Positions 7,455 to 16,220 of a DNA stretch of 64,000 nt are shown piece after piece. Source of the DNA: Paenibacillus_AR mesotrionivorans (GTDB lineage Bacteria > Bacillota > Bacilli > Paenibacillales > NBRC-103111); NCBI RefSeq assembly GCF_046098205.1, contig NZ_JBJURJ010000004.1, positions 1-64,000 on the forward strand, written 5' to 3'. Below the pieces are notes generated by a model. It searched no databases, was not told where the DNA came from, and saw only the letters and a list, made by a program, of their open reading frames with translations. A program made the translations under genes and the position numbers. Positions within the stretch are counted from its first letter, which is position 1; each line of letters begins with the position of its first letter.

Positions 7455-8699
7455 GTGGGATTGTACAGGTTTCGTCCCCCTGCATCGGGGCGGATGGGAA
7501 TCCTGTGGACCCTGTCCACCATCCGCAATGCCGCCTTGGTGGAGTTTGGCTCCATGGGGCATATGGTGTATGCGCGGGTTACCTTGGAACGGATGGGAGT
7601 AAGCGGGGCTTGCGGATTATATGCGACGCACTTGAACGAAAACGATATTGCATTGGGCTCCACGGACCGGCTGCTGGACGCAGTTCGGAATGTTATCCAA
7701 AAGGATGCGCCGCAGGCGGTATTCCTGCTGCCTTCCTCTGTTCCGGAAATTATCGGGACGGATCTGGGGGCGTTGGCCCGGGAGCTGGGCGGGCTGTACC
7801 CGGAGGTCCCGGTGGTGGCCTTTGGCAAAGGGGGCTTTCACGAGGTTGCCTGCCATGGCGTGGAGGAGGCGCTGGCTGTTCTGGCCCGGGAGCTGGCTCG
7901 GCCGGCGGCGGGCCAGCAGCCGGAAGGCGGGCGGAGGGCAGAACCCGGCACCTACAACATTATCGGCTCCTGTGCCGACCGTTTCCGCTTCCGGGCGGAG
8001 GCCGCCGAGCTGGAGCGCCTGATGTGGGGAGGCCTCGGGATGAAGCCTCAATGTGTTATGACCGCAGGGGCTTCGGTGGAGGAGCTGCGCACCCTTGGCA
8101 GTGCCAGCCTTAATCTGGCGGTGCGGGAAGAGGCGCTTGCTGCAGCCGAATGGCTGAAGGACAACCATGGGACCCCCTATGTGTTGGGCTGCCCCTACGG
8201 AATAGAAGGAACCACCCGATGGCTGGTGCAGGTGGGTGAAGCCATCGGACGCAAGCCGGATGCCGGATTTATCAGCCGGGAGTCAGCGGAGGCCAGACAA
8301 GCCTCCCGCCAGTTGGTGCCGGCTATCCGTTACCGGAAGGGAAAGGCCCGTCTGTTTTTGGGCGGACCTTCCGAAAGTGTGGCGGGAATAGGCGCTTTTG
8401 CCAGAGAGGAGTTGGACATGACGGTGGAAGCCGCGTGGCGCGACAGTCCCTACGGGAATAGCAGCACACTGCCATTTTACACGGAACGGCAGTGGATGGA
8501 GGCGGCCAAGGCTGCAGAGGGCGCCATCCTGATGGCCAGCGGCCAAACCCTGCAATGGGCGGGGCAGCCGGATACCCTGCAGATCGCCAACCCTGATCTG
8601 GCCTGGCGGATCAATCCCTATGCACCACCTTTTGCCGGCTACCGGGGGGCGATGCACCTGATGGAGCTCTGGGCTAATGAAATCAACCGGAACGGCTGA
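7455..8699 (+). CDS. Nitrogenase component 1-like protein (NifK-like type)
   Basis: About 414 residues, start GTG 7455 after AAGGAGGAG. The order of motifs follows NifK/ChlB-like proteins (FGSMGH, GACGLYATHLNENDIALGS, LLPSSVPEIIGTDL). Only C53 of the three usual cluster cysteines is kept. The position matching the first is non-cysteine, and serine stands where NifK has TTC before its EVIGDD-like block. The partner encoded just upstream keeps three. The gene follows 16 bases after that gene and is probably co-translated. A C-terminal half with Rossmann-like segments (LFLGGPSESVAGIGAFAREE) is intact. The role in siderophore or iron handling is inferred from context only. Confidence 0.75.
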   Translation: MGLYRFRPPASGRMGILWTLSTIRNAALVEFGSMGHMVYARVTLERMGVSGACGLYATHLNENDIALGSTDRLLDAVRNVIQKDAPQAVFLLPSSVPEIIGTDLGALARELGGLYPEVPVVAFGKGGFHEVACHGVEEALAVLARELARPAAGQQPEGGRRAEPGTYNIIGSCADRFRFRAEAAELERLMWGGLGMKPQCVMTAGASVEELRTLGSASLNLAVREEALAAAEWLKDNHGTPYVLGCPYGIEGTTRWLVQVGEAIGRKPDAGFISRESAEARQASRQLVPAIRYRKGKARLFLGGPSESVAGIGAFAREELDMTVEAAWRDSPYGNSSTLPFYTERQWMEAAKAAEGAILMASGQTLQWAGQPDTLQIANPDLAWRINPYAPPFAGYRGAMHLMELWANEINRNG

Positions 8700-8734
8700 G
8701 AAGCTGTACGATCAGAGAAAGGGGAGTCCGGCCA

Positions 8735-9694
8735 ATGGCTAATGAAATGCCGCGAAAAACTGTGGATTTGTCAACAAAGGAGCCTGGGGCGGGAGATGGA
8801 TTTGCTTTGGCGGGTACGGAATGTATCGAGGTCTGCTCCTCCGTCTCCGGCCGGGAATACCGGATTATGCTTGCCACCCCGCAGACCTCGTCTCCCGCTG
8901 CCGGGTATCCCGTTATTTATCTGCTTGATGCGGAAATGTGCTTCGGCACAGCCGTGGAAGCGGTGCACTGGCAGACGAAGCCGCCCAAGGGATATGATCC
9001 CGCCGTGGTGGTTGGCATCGGGTATCCGTCCCGGCTGGACCGGGTGCGGGAACGGTTCCTGGATTATACGACTCCTGCCGACCCAGCCCAGCTGCCTGTC
9101 CGGGGAAACAGAGAACCTTGGCCGCCCTTAGGCGGGGCGGATGCATTCCTGGACTTTATCGAGCAGGAGCTGATGCCGGTGGTGGAGGCCCGTTATCCAG
9201 TGGACCGGAGCAGACAGGCGTTTATCGGGCATTCCATGGGCGGTTTTCTGGTGCTGCATGCGCTGTTTACCAGAGCACCTGTGTTCCGGACCTATGTGGC
9301 GGGCAGCCCCTCCATCTGGTGGAACGGCCATACCCTGCTTGAAGAGGAGAGGGCCTTCCGGCGGAGGCTCATGGAGAGGGCGGACGGGCAGAAGGCGGCC
9401 GAGTCTGTAGGGAGGGTTGAGTCTCCTGAGAGGGCGGAGACCCTTAGTTCGGCAGATCCCGAACGTCTCCTGCTGATTGCCGCAGGCGGGCATGAAGGCG
9501 GGGGAGACAGCCGGATGCTGGAGAACGCCATGGAATTGGGAGCCCGTCTTTCGGCTCTTCACCACCCGTTGCTGACTGTAGTTGTGAAGGAATTCGAAGG
9601 AGAAGGCCATATTTCGGTGGTGCCGGCCTTGTTGGCCAAGGGAATTCGGCTTTCATTAGCAAAGACCCGGGAGGAGCGGGAGTGGAATGTGTAA
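8735..9694 (+). CDS. Alpha/beta-hydrolase, siderophore esterase-like (IroE/Fes type)
   Basis: A 319-residue cytoplasmic hydrolase with the nucleophile motif GHSMGG (Ser167), a preceding YLLDAEMCF strand-turn block and a late GEGHIS histidine. This is the layout of the putative-esterase family that includes IroE, Fes and BesA. The likely job is hydrolysis of imported ferric tri-ester siderophore to release iron. Related esterases are encoded at 12893 and 13690; this one and the 13690 protein are clearly paralogues (shared YLLDA, VVGIGYP/LIGIGYP, GSPSIWW). The start is ATG 8735 after GGGGAG. Confidence 0.87.
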   Translation: MANEMPRKTVDLSTKEPGAGDGFALAGTECIEVCSSVSGREYRIMLATPQTSSPAAGYPVIYLLDAEMCFGTAVEAVHWQTKPPKGYDPAVVVGIGYPSRLDRVRERFLDYTTPADPAQLPVRGNREPWPPLGGADAFLDFIEQELMPVVEARYPVDRSRQAFIGHSMGGFLVLHALFTRAPVFRTYVAGSPSIWWNGHTLLEEERAFRRRLMERADGQKAAESVGRVESPERAETLSSADPERLLLIAAGGHEGGGDSRMLENAMELGARLSALHHPLLTVVVKEFEGEGHISVVPALLAKGIRLSLAKTREEREWNV

Positions 9695-9725
9695 CGATGT
9701 TCTGACCGCTGGCCGGAAAAAAGTC

Positions 9726-9795
9726 TTGCGTACGGGGGCCTATCCTCTTATAATGATAACAGTTCTCATTTAGAATGATAATGCGAATCATTATT
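9726..9795 (+). promoter_or_regulatory. Promoter and Fur-box region before the second binding-protein gene
   Basis: TTGCGT (9726-9731), 17-bp spacer and TATAAT (9749-9754) form a good SigA-type promoter. A half-site TGATAAC overlaps the -10 box, and a strong Fur-like site TGATAATGCGAATCATTATT lies at about 9776-9795. The second transcription unit of the island (9838 to 15443) should be repressed by iron. Confidence 0.75.
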
Positions 9796-9837
9796 ATTTA
9801 CGGGAAACTAAAAGCCATGAGGGGAGTAATTGGTGTT

Positions 9838-10845
9838 ATGAAAAAGGTTGGTTTGACAGCATCGCTCGTATTGGGTCTGGGTATGATTCTGGGGGCCTGC
9901 GGCAGCAGCAACAATGCGGCTGATCCCTCCACCGCTGCTTCTGCCAGCCCGGCAGCCAGCGCACCAGTTGCAGCTTCTGCAAGTCCTGCTGCAGCTCCGG
10001 CGGATCAAGGCCCCAAGACCATTACATATTTGGATAAGCAATATCAGCTGGCCGGCACGAAGAATATCGTCGTCGCCAGTCTGGAGGCCATGGAGGATGC
10101 GGCTGTTCTGGGCGTGAAGCCCGTAGGCGCCGTAACCGACGGCGTGAAGATTCCCGAGTATATGTCCAAGGCCATGGAGGGTGCCGTGGAAGTGGGCAAC
10201 CGCCAGCAGCCCAATGCCGAAGCCATCCTGAAGCTGAAGGCCGACGTTATCATGGGCACCTCCAAGTTCCAGGCTGCCGTGGTGGAGCAATTGAACAAGG
10301 TTGCCCCTATGATTCCCGTCTCCCATATTTCCTCCAACTGGGAAGCTAACCTGCTGGTGATGGGCCAAATTGCCGGCAAGGAGGCGCAAGCCAAGGACAT
10401 TATCGAAAAGTACAAGAAGGATGCCGCTGCTGCCAAGGAGAAAATCGCCGCTAACGTGAAGGACAAGAAGGTCCTGATGCTGCGCGTCCGCACCGGAAGC
10501 CTTTACGCGTATCCTGCCGATGTGTATTTTAACCCTTCCTTCTATACGGATTTGGGTATTGCCGTTCCGGAAGAGCTCAAGGCTGTGAAGGCCCAAGAGC
10601 TAGTTTCCATCGAAAAACTGGCCGAGATCAACCCGGATTACCTGTTCGTCCAATTCGCCGAGGCCGAGAACAAGGACCAGCCCAAGTCTCTGGAGGAGCT
10701 TCAGAACAATCCGATCTGGAAAAGCCTGAAGGCTGCCAAAAACGGCAAGGTTTTCGTGAACATTGTAGACCCCAGCGCCCAAGGCGGCACCTCCTGGAGC
10801 AAGCTGGCATTCCTGGATAAGGCCGTTGCCGCTCTCAGCCAATAA
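9838..10845 (+). CDS. Iron-siderophore ABC transporter, substrate-binding lipoprotein
   Basis: A 335-residue lipoprotein. The signal peptide MKKVGLTASLVLGLGMILGA ends at a lipobox cysteine, followed by an Ala/Ser/Pro-rich linker and a binding domain with KNIVVASLEAMEDAAVLGVK. ATG 9838 follows GAGGGGAG. The protein belongs to the FeuA/YclQ-like group and is only distantly similar to the one encoded at 2895, so it may take a different ferric chelate. It starts the second transcription unit, with its own promoter and Fur box, and is followed at once by a second permease pair. Confidence 0.92.
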   Translation: MKKVGLTASLVLGLGMILGACGSSNNAADPSTAASASPAASAPVAASASPAAAPADQGPKTITYLDKQYQLAGTKNIVVASLEAMEDAAVLGVKPVGAVTDGVKIPEYMSKAMEGAVEVGNRQQPNAEAILKLKADVIMGTSKFQAAVVEQLNKVAPMIPVSHISSNWEANLLVMGQIAGKEAQAKDIIEKYKKDAAAAKEKIAANVKDKKVLMLRVRTGSLYAYPADVYFNPSFYTDLGIAVPEELKAVKAQELVSIEKLAEINPDYLFVQFAEAENKDQPKSLEELQNNPIWKSLKAAKNGKVFVNIVDPSAQGGTSWSKLAFLDKAVAALSQ

Positions 10846-10850
10846 GCCCC

Positions 10851-11861
10851 ATGTCGCATAAGGCGGTTTCACCCTACCTGATTTTGGCGGTTTCACCCGT
10901 TGCCATCGTGCTGGTCCTGCTAGCCTCCGTCATGTATGGGGCCAAGTCCATGGACTGGACGGTGGTAAGGGATGCCTTCTTTCATTTTGATCCGGATAAT
11001 GTAAACCATCAGATTGTGCTCCACTCCCGGCTGCCCCGGGCGGCGGGGGCCCTTCTGATCGGCGGCTTCCTGGCCATGTCGGGCGCCATGATGCAGGGGA
11101 TGACCAGAAACTATCTGGCGTCCCCTGCCATTATGGGGGTCTCCGATGGGGCCGCTTTTGCTATTACCTTGACCATGATTCTGATGCCCAACGGCTCCAT
11201 GCTGGGACTGGTAGCAAGCTCGTTTATCGGCTCGGCCTGCGGGGTGGCCCTGGTTTTCCTGCTGTCGTGGATGATGCCGGGAGGAATGGCACCGGTGCGG
11301 ATGGCGATTCTGGGGACGATTATCGGGACGTTCCTGAGCAGCGCCTCGGCAGCGCTGGCCATCTCCTTCAATATCTCCCAGAACGTCAGCTTCTGGTTCA
11401 ATGCCAGACTGCACCAGATGAACCCTGACCTGGTAAAGCTGGCGCTGCCGTTAGGGCTGATTGGACTGGCTGTGGCCCTTGTGCTGGCCCGGTCCATCAC
11501 CATCATTTCCCTGGGGGATGATATCGCGGCGGGCCTGGGGCAGCGCACCTTCTGGGTGAAGCTGGCCACCATGGCCTGTGTAGCGCTGCTGACGGGAGTA
11601 TCCGTGGCCTTGGCAGGCAAGATTGCCTTTGTCGGGCTCCTGATTCCCCACATGACCCGCTATCTGGTCGGTGTGGACTACCGTTGGGTGGTTCCCTGCT
11701 CCGGGCTGATGGGGGCTGTGTTCCTGGGGCTGTCGGATGTACTCAGCCGGTTTATGAACTACCCCTTCGAAACCCCCATCGGGGTGGTCACCTCTGCTGT
11801 GGGCATCCCGTTCTTCCTGTACCTGATCCGTACGAGGGGAGGCGGCGAGCGTGCAGCCTAG
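10851..11861 (+). CDS. FecCD-family siderophore ABC permease (pair 2, first)
   Basis: A 336-residue membrane protein with RLPRAAGALLIGGFLAMSGA, MMQGMTRNYLASPAIMG and IAFVGLLIPHMTR blocks of the FecCD family. The ATG lies five bases after the binding protein's stop, without a strong ribosome site between, so translation is probably coupled. The end overlaps the next permease by 11 bases. It pairs with that gene to form the channel for the 9838 lipoprotein. Confidence 0.93.
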   Translation: MSHKAVSPYLILAVSPVAIVLVLLASVMYGAKSMDWTVVRDAFFHFDPDNVNHQIVLHSRLPRAAGALLIGGFLAMSGAMMQGMTRNYLASPAIMGVSDGAAFAITLTMILMPNGSMLGLVASSFIGSACGVALVFLLSWMMPGGMAPVRMAILGTIIGTFLSSASAALAISFNISQNVSFWFNARLHQMNPDLVKLALPLGLIGLAVALVLARSITIISLGDDIAAGLGQRTFWVKLATMACVALLTGVSVALAGKIAFVGLLIPHMTRYLVGVDYRWVVPCSGLMGAVFLGLSDVLSRFMNYPFETPIGVVTSAVGIPFFLYLIRTRGGGERAA

Positions 11862-12876
11862 AACCACACCTTTGCGGTTAGCCGTTGTGATTGTGACGGG
11901 GCTGGTGTTGTCCGTGATCGTGGCGTACCTCAGCCTCACCAGCGGGGAGTTTGATCTGAGCGTGCGGGAGGTTGTGAATACCCTCTTCCGCCTGGAGACA
12001 ACCCCGCAGTGGGATCTGGTGATTTTTGACTTCCGCCTGCCCCGCATTGTGCTGGGGGCATTGGTGGGCGCCGGTCTGGCTGCAGCGGGCGCGGTCATTC
12101 AAGGAGTCAGCCGCAACGGCTTGGCAGACCCGGGCATTCTTGGCATCAACGCAGGAGCCGGAGCTGCCATTGTCACCTTCATGTTCTTCTACCAGGGCCA
12201 GATCCGCACCACCGGGTGGTCCGCTATTCTGGCCATGCCCTTCTTTGGCCTGGCGGGGGGGATTGCCGCCGCTGGCCTGATTTACCTGTTTGCCTGGAAG
12301 TCCGGGCGGCTGGACCCTCAGCGTCTGCTGCTGACGGGAATCGCCATCAGCTCCGGCTTTGGGGCGTGGACCCTGTTTCTGTCGTTGAAAATGAACGCTT
12401 CCGATTTTGAAATGGCCACCGTCTGGCTGTCCGGGAGCATCTGGAGCGCCAACTGGAAGTTTGTCGTATCCATTGCCCCTTGGCTCATTATCCTGCTGCC
12501 GGTGATTTACCGGAAGTCCTATGTTCTGGATCTGTTCCAGCTGCACGAAAGCAGCGCCATCAGTCTGGGCGTTCGTACGGAGCGGGAGAAGTCTCTCCTG
12601 CTCTTGGCCAGCATCGGCATGGTCAGCGCCTGTGTGTCCATCTCGGGAGGCATCGGCTTTGTTGGCCTGCTGGCCCCTCATATTGCCAGACGGCTGGTGG
12701 GCCTGCACCACCGCCATATGCTGCCCGTTTGCACCATTATGGGCATGCTGCTGGTGATCCTGGCGGATTACATCGGCAAAAATGTGGTCGCCCCTGCCGA
12801 GGTTCCCGTTGGCATTGTTATCGCCATTATCGGCGTCCCTTATTTTGTCACCCTGCTTATGAAACGCCCTGCTTAG
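11851..12876 (+). CDS. FecCD-family siderophore ABC permease (pair 2, second)
   Basis: A 341-residue membrane protein starting with GTG inside the end of the preceding gene. Family blocks: FRLPRIVLGALVGAGLAAAG, VIQGVSRNGLADPGILGINA and GIGFVGLLAPHIARR. It is closest within the window to the second permease of pair 1, indicating that the two transporter sets arose by duplication of a whole binding protein-permease-permease unit. Confidence 0.92.
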   Translation: MQPRTTPLRLAVVIVTGLVLSVIVAYLSLTSGEFDLSVREVVNTLFRLETTPQWDLVIFDFRLPRIVLGALVGAGLAAAGAVIQGVSRNGLADPGILGINAGAGAAIVTFMFFYQGQIRTTGWSAILAMPFFGLAGGIAAAGLIYLFAWKSGRLDPQRLLLTGIAISSGFGAWTLFLSLKMNASDFEMATVWLSGSIWSANWKFVVSIAPWLIILLPVIYRKSYVLDLFQLHESSAISLGVRTEREKSLLLLASIGMVSACVSISGGIGFVGLLAPHIARRLVGLHHRHMLPVCTIMGMLLVILADYIGKNVVAPAEVPVGIVIAIIGVPYFVTLLMKRPA

Positions 12877-12892
12877 AGGAGGCTTGAACCGC

Positions 12893-13690
12893 ATGCTTAT
12901 GAAAGGCAGCCTGATTAAGGACCAGTTGGACAACCGGGAGGTCACCCTCTACATTCCCCCCTCCTGCGGGGCCTGCAGCCTGACCTTCCCCCTGCTTCTG
13001 GTCCAGGACGGGGATTCTCTCTTCGCCTCCAATACGGAGTTATTGGAGTGCAGCTTCGCCCAAGGGAAGCTGCCGGAGATGATTATCGCGGGTGTGAAGC
13101 CGGTGAACCGGCTGAATGAATACACCCCCTGGCCTGCACCGGCGCTGGTGCCGGAGCGGCCGGATTTCGGCGGGGAGGGCCCGGCATATATCCGTTTTCT
13201 GGCGGAGCGCCTGCTGCCGTATCTCCAAACCAACTACTACGCCGACGGCCGCCGGGAAATGACCGGCATCCTCGGAGCCTCCTTGGGCGGGCTGCTGTCC
13301 TATTATGCCGGGGCGGTCCGGCCGGATGTGTTCGGCAGGATAGGGCTGCTGTCCGCTTCGCTGTGGTACCGGGGGATGATGGACTTTATCCGGCAGGATG
13401 CCCCGGCGGCTGCAAGGCGGGACCAGCGCCTGTACATGTCCGTGGGGACCCGGGAGGGGGAAGGCAAGGAAACGGTCCAGAAGGACATGCCTGCCCTGAA
13501 CCGGGCAGCCTTCGAGCTGCTGGCCGGCAGCGGGCTGGGACCCGACCGGCTCCGCCTGGATATGGAGGAAGGCGCGTTTCATGAGCAATCCAGCTTTGTG
13601 CGGCGTTTCCCGGAGGCAGTGGAATGGTTGTTCGGGCAGCCAACGGAGACGGCAGATAAGGTTTCTGCGCCAGGAAGGAGGCTTGAGTGA
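12893..13690 (+). CDS. Putative esterase (Fes/enterochelin esterase-like)
   Basis: About 265 residues. The start is ATG 12893, correctly spaced from GAGGAGG; the frame also opens at TTG 12884. Motifs include LLLVQDGDSLF, GILGASLGGLLSYYAG with nucleophile Ser130, and a late AFHEQSSFVRRFPEA with the catalytic histidine. It is the enterochelin-esterase D family type and the most divergent of the three esterases here. Its stop codon overlaps the next start. It probably cleaves an imported or exported siderophore in the cytoplasm. Confidence 0.82.
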   Translation: MLMKGSLIKDQLDNREVTLYIPPSCGACSLTFPLLLVQDGDSLFASNTELLECSFAQGKLPEMIIAGVKPVNRLNEYTPWPAPALVPERPDFGGEGPAYIRFLAERLLPYLQTNYYADGRREMTGILGASLGGLLSYYAGAVRPDVFGRIGLLSASLWYRGMMDFIRQDAPAAARRDQRLYMSVGTREGEGKETVQKDMPALNRAAFELLAGSGLGPDRLRLDMEEGAFHEQSSFVRRFPEAVEWLFGQPTETADKVSAPGRRLE

Positions 13691-14583
13691 TGGAGCAAAC
13701 CGATCATAGACTTGCTGTGTCCGTTACAGAGGAATCCGGCCCCGTCCTGGTGCCCGGCACAGAGGCCTGGACGATGCAGTGGCCGGAATCCGGCCGCTCT
13801 TACCGGATCATGGCGGCGTTACCCTCTGGCGAGGCTCCGCCGGAGGGTTACCCCGTTATCTATCTCCTGGACGCGGACTCCTGCTTCGCAATAGCTGTGG
13901 AGACACTGCGCCTGATGACCCGCAAGCCCCACGGCTATGATCCGGCCATCCTCATCGGCATCGGTTATCCCGCAGGAATGGAGGCCTCCAAGGAGCGGTT
14001 TCTGGACTACACCACACCAGCGGAGGAGGCTATGCTGCCCAACCGGGGAGACGGCTCCCCGTGGCCAGAGATCGGCGGTGCCGAGGCGTTTCTGGATTTC
14101 ATCACCGGCGGTTTGCAGCCGTTGGTGGCCCGCCGTTATCCCGTGAATGCCCGTCGGCAGTCGCTGTTCGGGCATTCCCTGGGCGGTTTCCTGGCGCTGC
14201 ACGCGCTGTTCACCCGGAGGGGAGCATTCGCCGCTTATGTAGCCGGCAGCCCCTCCATCTGGTGGGCGGACCGGGTGCTGCTTCAGGAAGAGGAGGTTTT
14301 CCGGCAGCAGGCGGAGGAGAGAGCGGCGGGCGGTGAGGGTTCTGTGCCTCCCATTCAGTTGTTGATCGGTATCGGAGAGCTGGAGAAGGGGCATCGGAGC
14401 CGGATGTGGGAGAACGCGGAGGAGATGGCGGAGCGGCTGATCTCCAGGCCTCCTGCGGGGCTTGCGACCACATTCAGCAGGTTTGAAGGAGACGGTCATG
14501 TTTCGGTGATACCCGCGTTGATTGCCAAAGGCATCCGGGTCGTTTTATCCACATCCCATGACGAAAGGGGACGCATTATATGA
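13690..14583 (+). CDS. Alpha/beta-hydrolase, siderophore esterase-like (paralogue of the 8735 gene)
   Basis: About 297 residues with GHSLGG (Ser163), YLLDADSCF and GDGHVS blocks; it aligns along its whole length with the 8735 protein. The ATG at 13690 overlaps the TGA of the preceding gene, after AAGGAGG. The end overlaps the ATPase start by four bases (ATGA). The likely function is siderophore ester hydrolysis. Two close paralogues plus a third family member in one island suggest different ester substrates or stereochemistry. Confidence 0.86.
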   Translation: MEQTDHRLAVSVTEESGPVLVPGTEAWTMQWPESGRSYRIMAALPSGEAPPEGYPVIYLLDADSCFAIAVETLRLMTRKPHGYDPAILIGIGYPAGMEASKERFLDYTTPAEEAMLPNRGDGSPWPEIGGAEAFLDFITGGLQPLVARRYPVNARRQSLFGHSLGGFLALHALFTRRGAFAAYVAGSPSIWWADRVLLQEEEVFRQQAEERAAGGEGSVPPIQLLIGIGELEKGHRSRMWENAEEMAERLISRPPAGLATTFSRFEGDGHVSVIPALIAKGIRVVLSTSHDERGRII

Positions 14584-15443
14584 AGGATCGTTTGTTTACC
14601 CAGCAACTGGATATTGCCTATGAAAGCCGCTTGATCGTGGAGGATCTGAACCTCTCCATTCCCTCCGGCAAGATTACGGCTCTGGTAGGAGCCAATGGCT
14701 CAGGGAAGTCCACCATCCTGAAGACCATGTCCCGGATATTGAAGCCCCGCAAGGGCAGTGTATTCCTGGACAGCAAGGCGATCCACCAGCAGTCCACCAA
14801 GGATGTGGCTAAGCAATTGGCCATCCTGCCGCAGAATCCGGTAGCTCCGGACGGTTTGACGGTGGGTGAGCTGGTGGGTTATGGGCGTTTCCCCCACCAG
14901 AAGGGCTTCGGTACTCAAACCCGGGAGGACCGGGATATTATCCGCTGGGCCATTCAGGTGACCGGGATGGAGGATTTTTTCGACCGGCCGGTAGACCAGC
15001 TCTCAGGGGGCCAGCGGCAGCGGGCTTGGATTGCCATGGCTCTGGCGCAGCAGACGGACATTCTGTTCCTGGATGAGCCCACCACGTTCCTGGACATGGG
15101 GCATCAGCTGGAGGTGCTGAAGCTTCTGCAGAAGCTGAATCAGGAGGAGGGCAGAACCATCGTGATGGTGGTTCACGACCTGAATCATGCCACCCGGTAT
15201 GCGGGCCATATGGTGGCCATCAAGTCCGGCAAGGTGGTCAGCCAGGGTACACCCACGGAAGTCATGACCCGGGATGTGCTGCGTCTGGTCTTCGGTATTG
15301 AAGCGGACATTATCTCCGACCCGCGGACGGGAGTTCCCCTGTGCCTGCCGTTTGAGCTGGCGCGGGAGGAAGCCGCGGAGCCAATGCCGGAGCAGGCTGC
15401 GGTCCGAAGTGAGCTGCTGGCGGCAGCCGGACGGGGCCGATAA
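14580..15443 (+). CDS. Siderophore ABC transporter ATP-binding protein (FecE/FhuC type)
   Basis: A 287-residue ABC ATPase with Walker A GANGSGKST, signature QLSGGQRQRAWIAMALAQ, Walker B DILFLDEPTTFLD and the H-loop VVHDLNHATRY. It is the last gene of the second transcription unit, overlapping the esterase gene by four bases. It is the only ATPase in the island, so it probably energises both FecCD pairs, as YusV does in Bacillus subtilis. Confidence 0.93.
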   Translation: MKDRLFTQQLDIAYESRLIVEDLNLSIPSGKITALVGANGSGKSTILKTMSRILKPRKGSVFLDSKAIHQQSTKDVAKQLAILPQNPVAPDGLTVGELVGYGRFPHQKGFGTQTREDRDIIRWAIQVTGMEDFFDRPVDQLSGGQRQRAWIAMALAQQTDILFLDEPTTFLDMGHQLEVLKLLQKLNQEEGRTIVMVVHDLNHATRYAGHMVAIKSGKVVSQGTPTEVMTRDVLRLVFGIEADIISDPRTGVPLCLPFELAREEAAEPMPEQAAVRSELLAAAGRGR

Positions 15444-15514
15444 GGGGTTCTCACGCCGGTTCGGCGGGGAAATCGAGTGTATGGTGATATGCAGAAACGA
15501 AAACAAGAACGAGA

Positions 15515-15557
15515 AGAGAGCCGTTTTCCGCTGATGGAGAATGGTTCTCTTTTTTTG
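15515..15557 (+). terminator. Rho-independent terminator of the siderophore operon
   Basis: AGAGAGCCGTT pairs with AATGGTTCTCT across a 13-base loop and is followed by a T run. It lies about 70 bp after the ATPase gene. Confidence 0.75.
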
Positions 15558-15585
15558 CGCCGGCGATGTCCTCCTGAAGGGTATG

Positions 15586-15770
15586 CTAACGGACAGAGAG
15601 GCCGCTAATGGGCGTAAACCTGGCGGTTTTTCATTTTCGCGGACCGGGAGGCCGTTATTCTTCTAAATGTGGACTCAAACAAGGTTTACCAAAGCACATA
15701 GCGTCCCCCCTGTCCGCAAAAGCCAGGGAAAGAAGGATTTTGCCCAAATAAGGGATTGTCGGTCCGTTAG
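15586..15770. repeat. MITE-like intergenic repeat, copy 2
   Basis: About 185 bp with the same 9-bp terminal inverted repeat (CTAACGGAC/GTCCGTTAG) as the element at 1514-1699. The rest of the gap to 16220 (about 450 bp) holds the small palindrome GGTCC-AGCG-GGACC near 15781 and AT-rich sequence that must contain the ppc promoter. No gene is visible there. Confidence 0.65.
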
Positions 15771-16220
15771 AATCACCTATGGTCCAGCGGGACCATCACC
15801 ATCAACGAAAATACCGGGCAGACGCGGCACTTTCGTATAAATCCCGGCTGCAGAGCTGGGAGGGGCGGACCTCGGTCAACCATACGAGTGAACCCCAGAA
15901 AAGTCGATGTGACGACGAGCAGCCTGCAGCCATCCTGCCGTCCAATTCACATATGACTACTACCAGGGGACAAATTTCCATCCCTAAAAAACAAAAATCA
16001 TTTTGACAGACGGAATCGCGCATGCTATTTTTGTATGAAAAGCAATTTTTGCAGGCGGCGGGATTGGTGATTTGTTTGAAAGATCCGAATTTTTTATCGT
16101 ATTCCCTCTATATTTATTCGGATCAGCTGTGATAAAATAAACTAATCTAAGTTTTGAGTCTGATAAAGACTGATTAATGCGGAACGGCGCAGAACCATTT
16201 AGGCTAACGGGGTGAGGAGC

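Noticed and set aside
15779..16006. A 75-codon frame between the siderophore island and ppc.
   Set aside because: No ribosome site, no recognisable domain and poor codon pattern.
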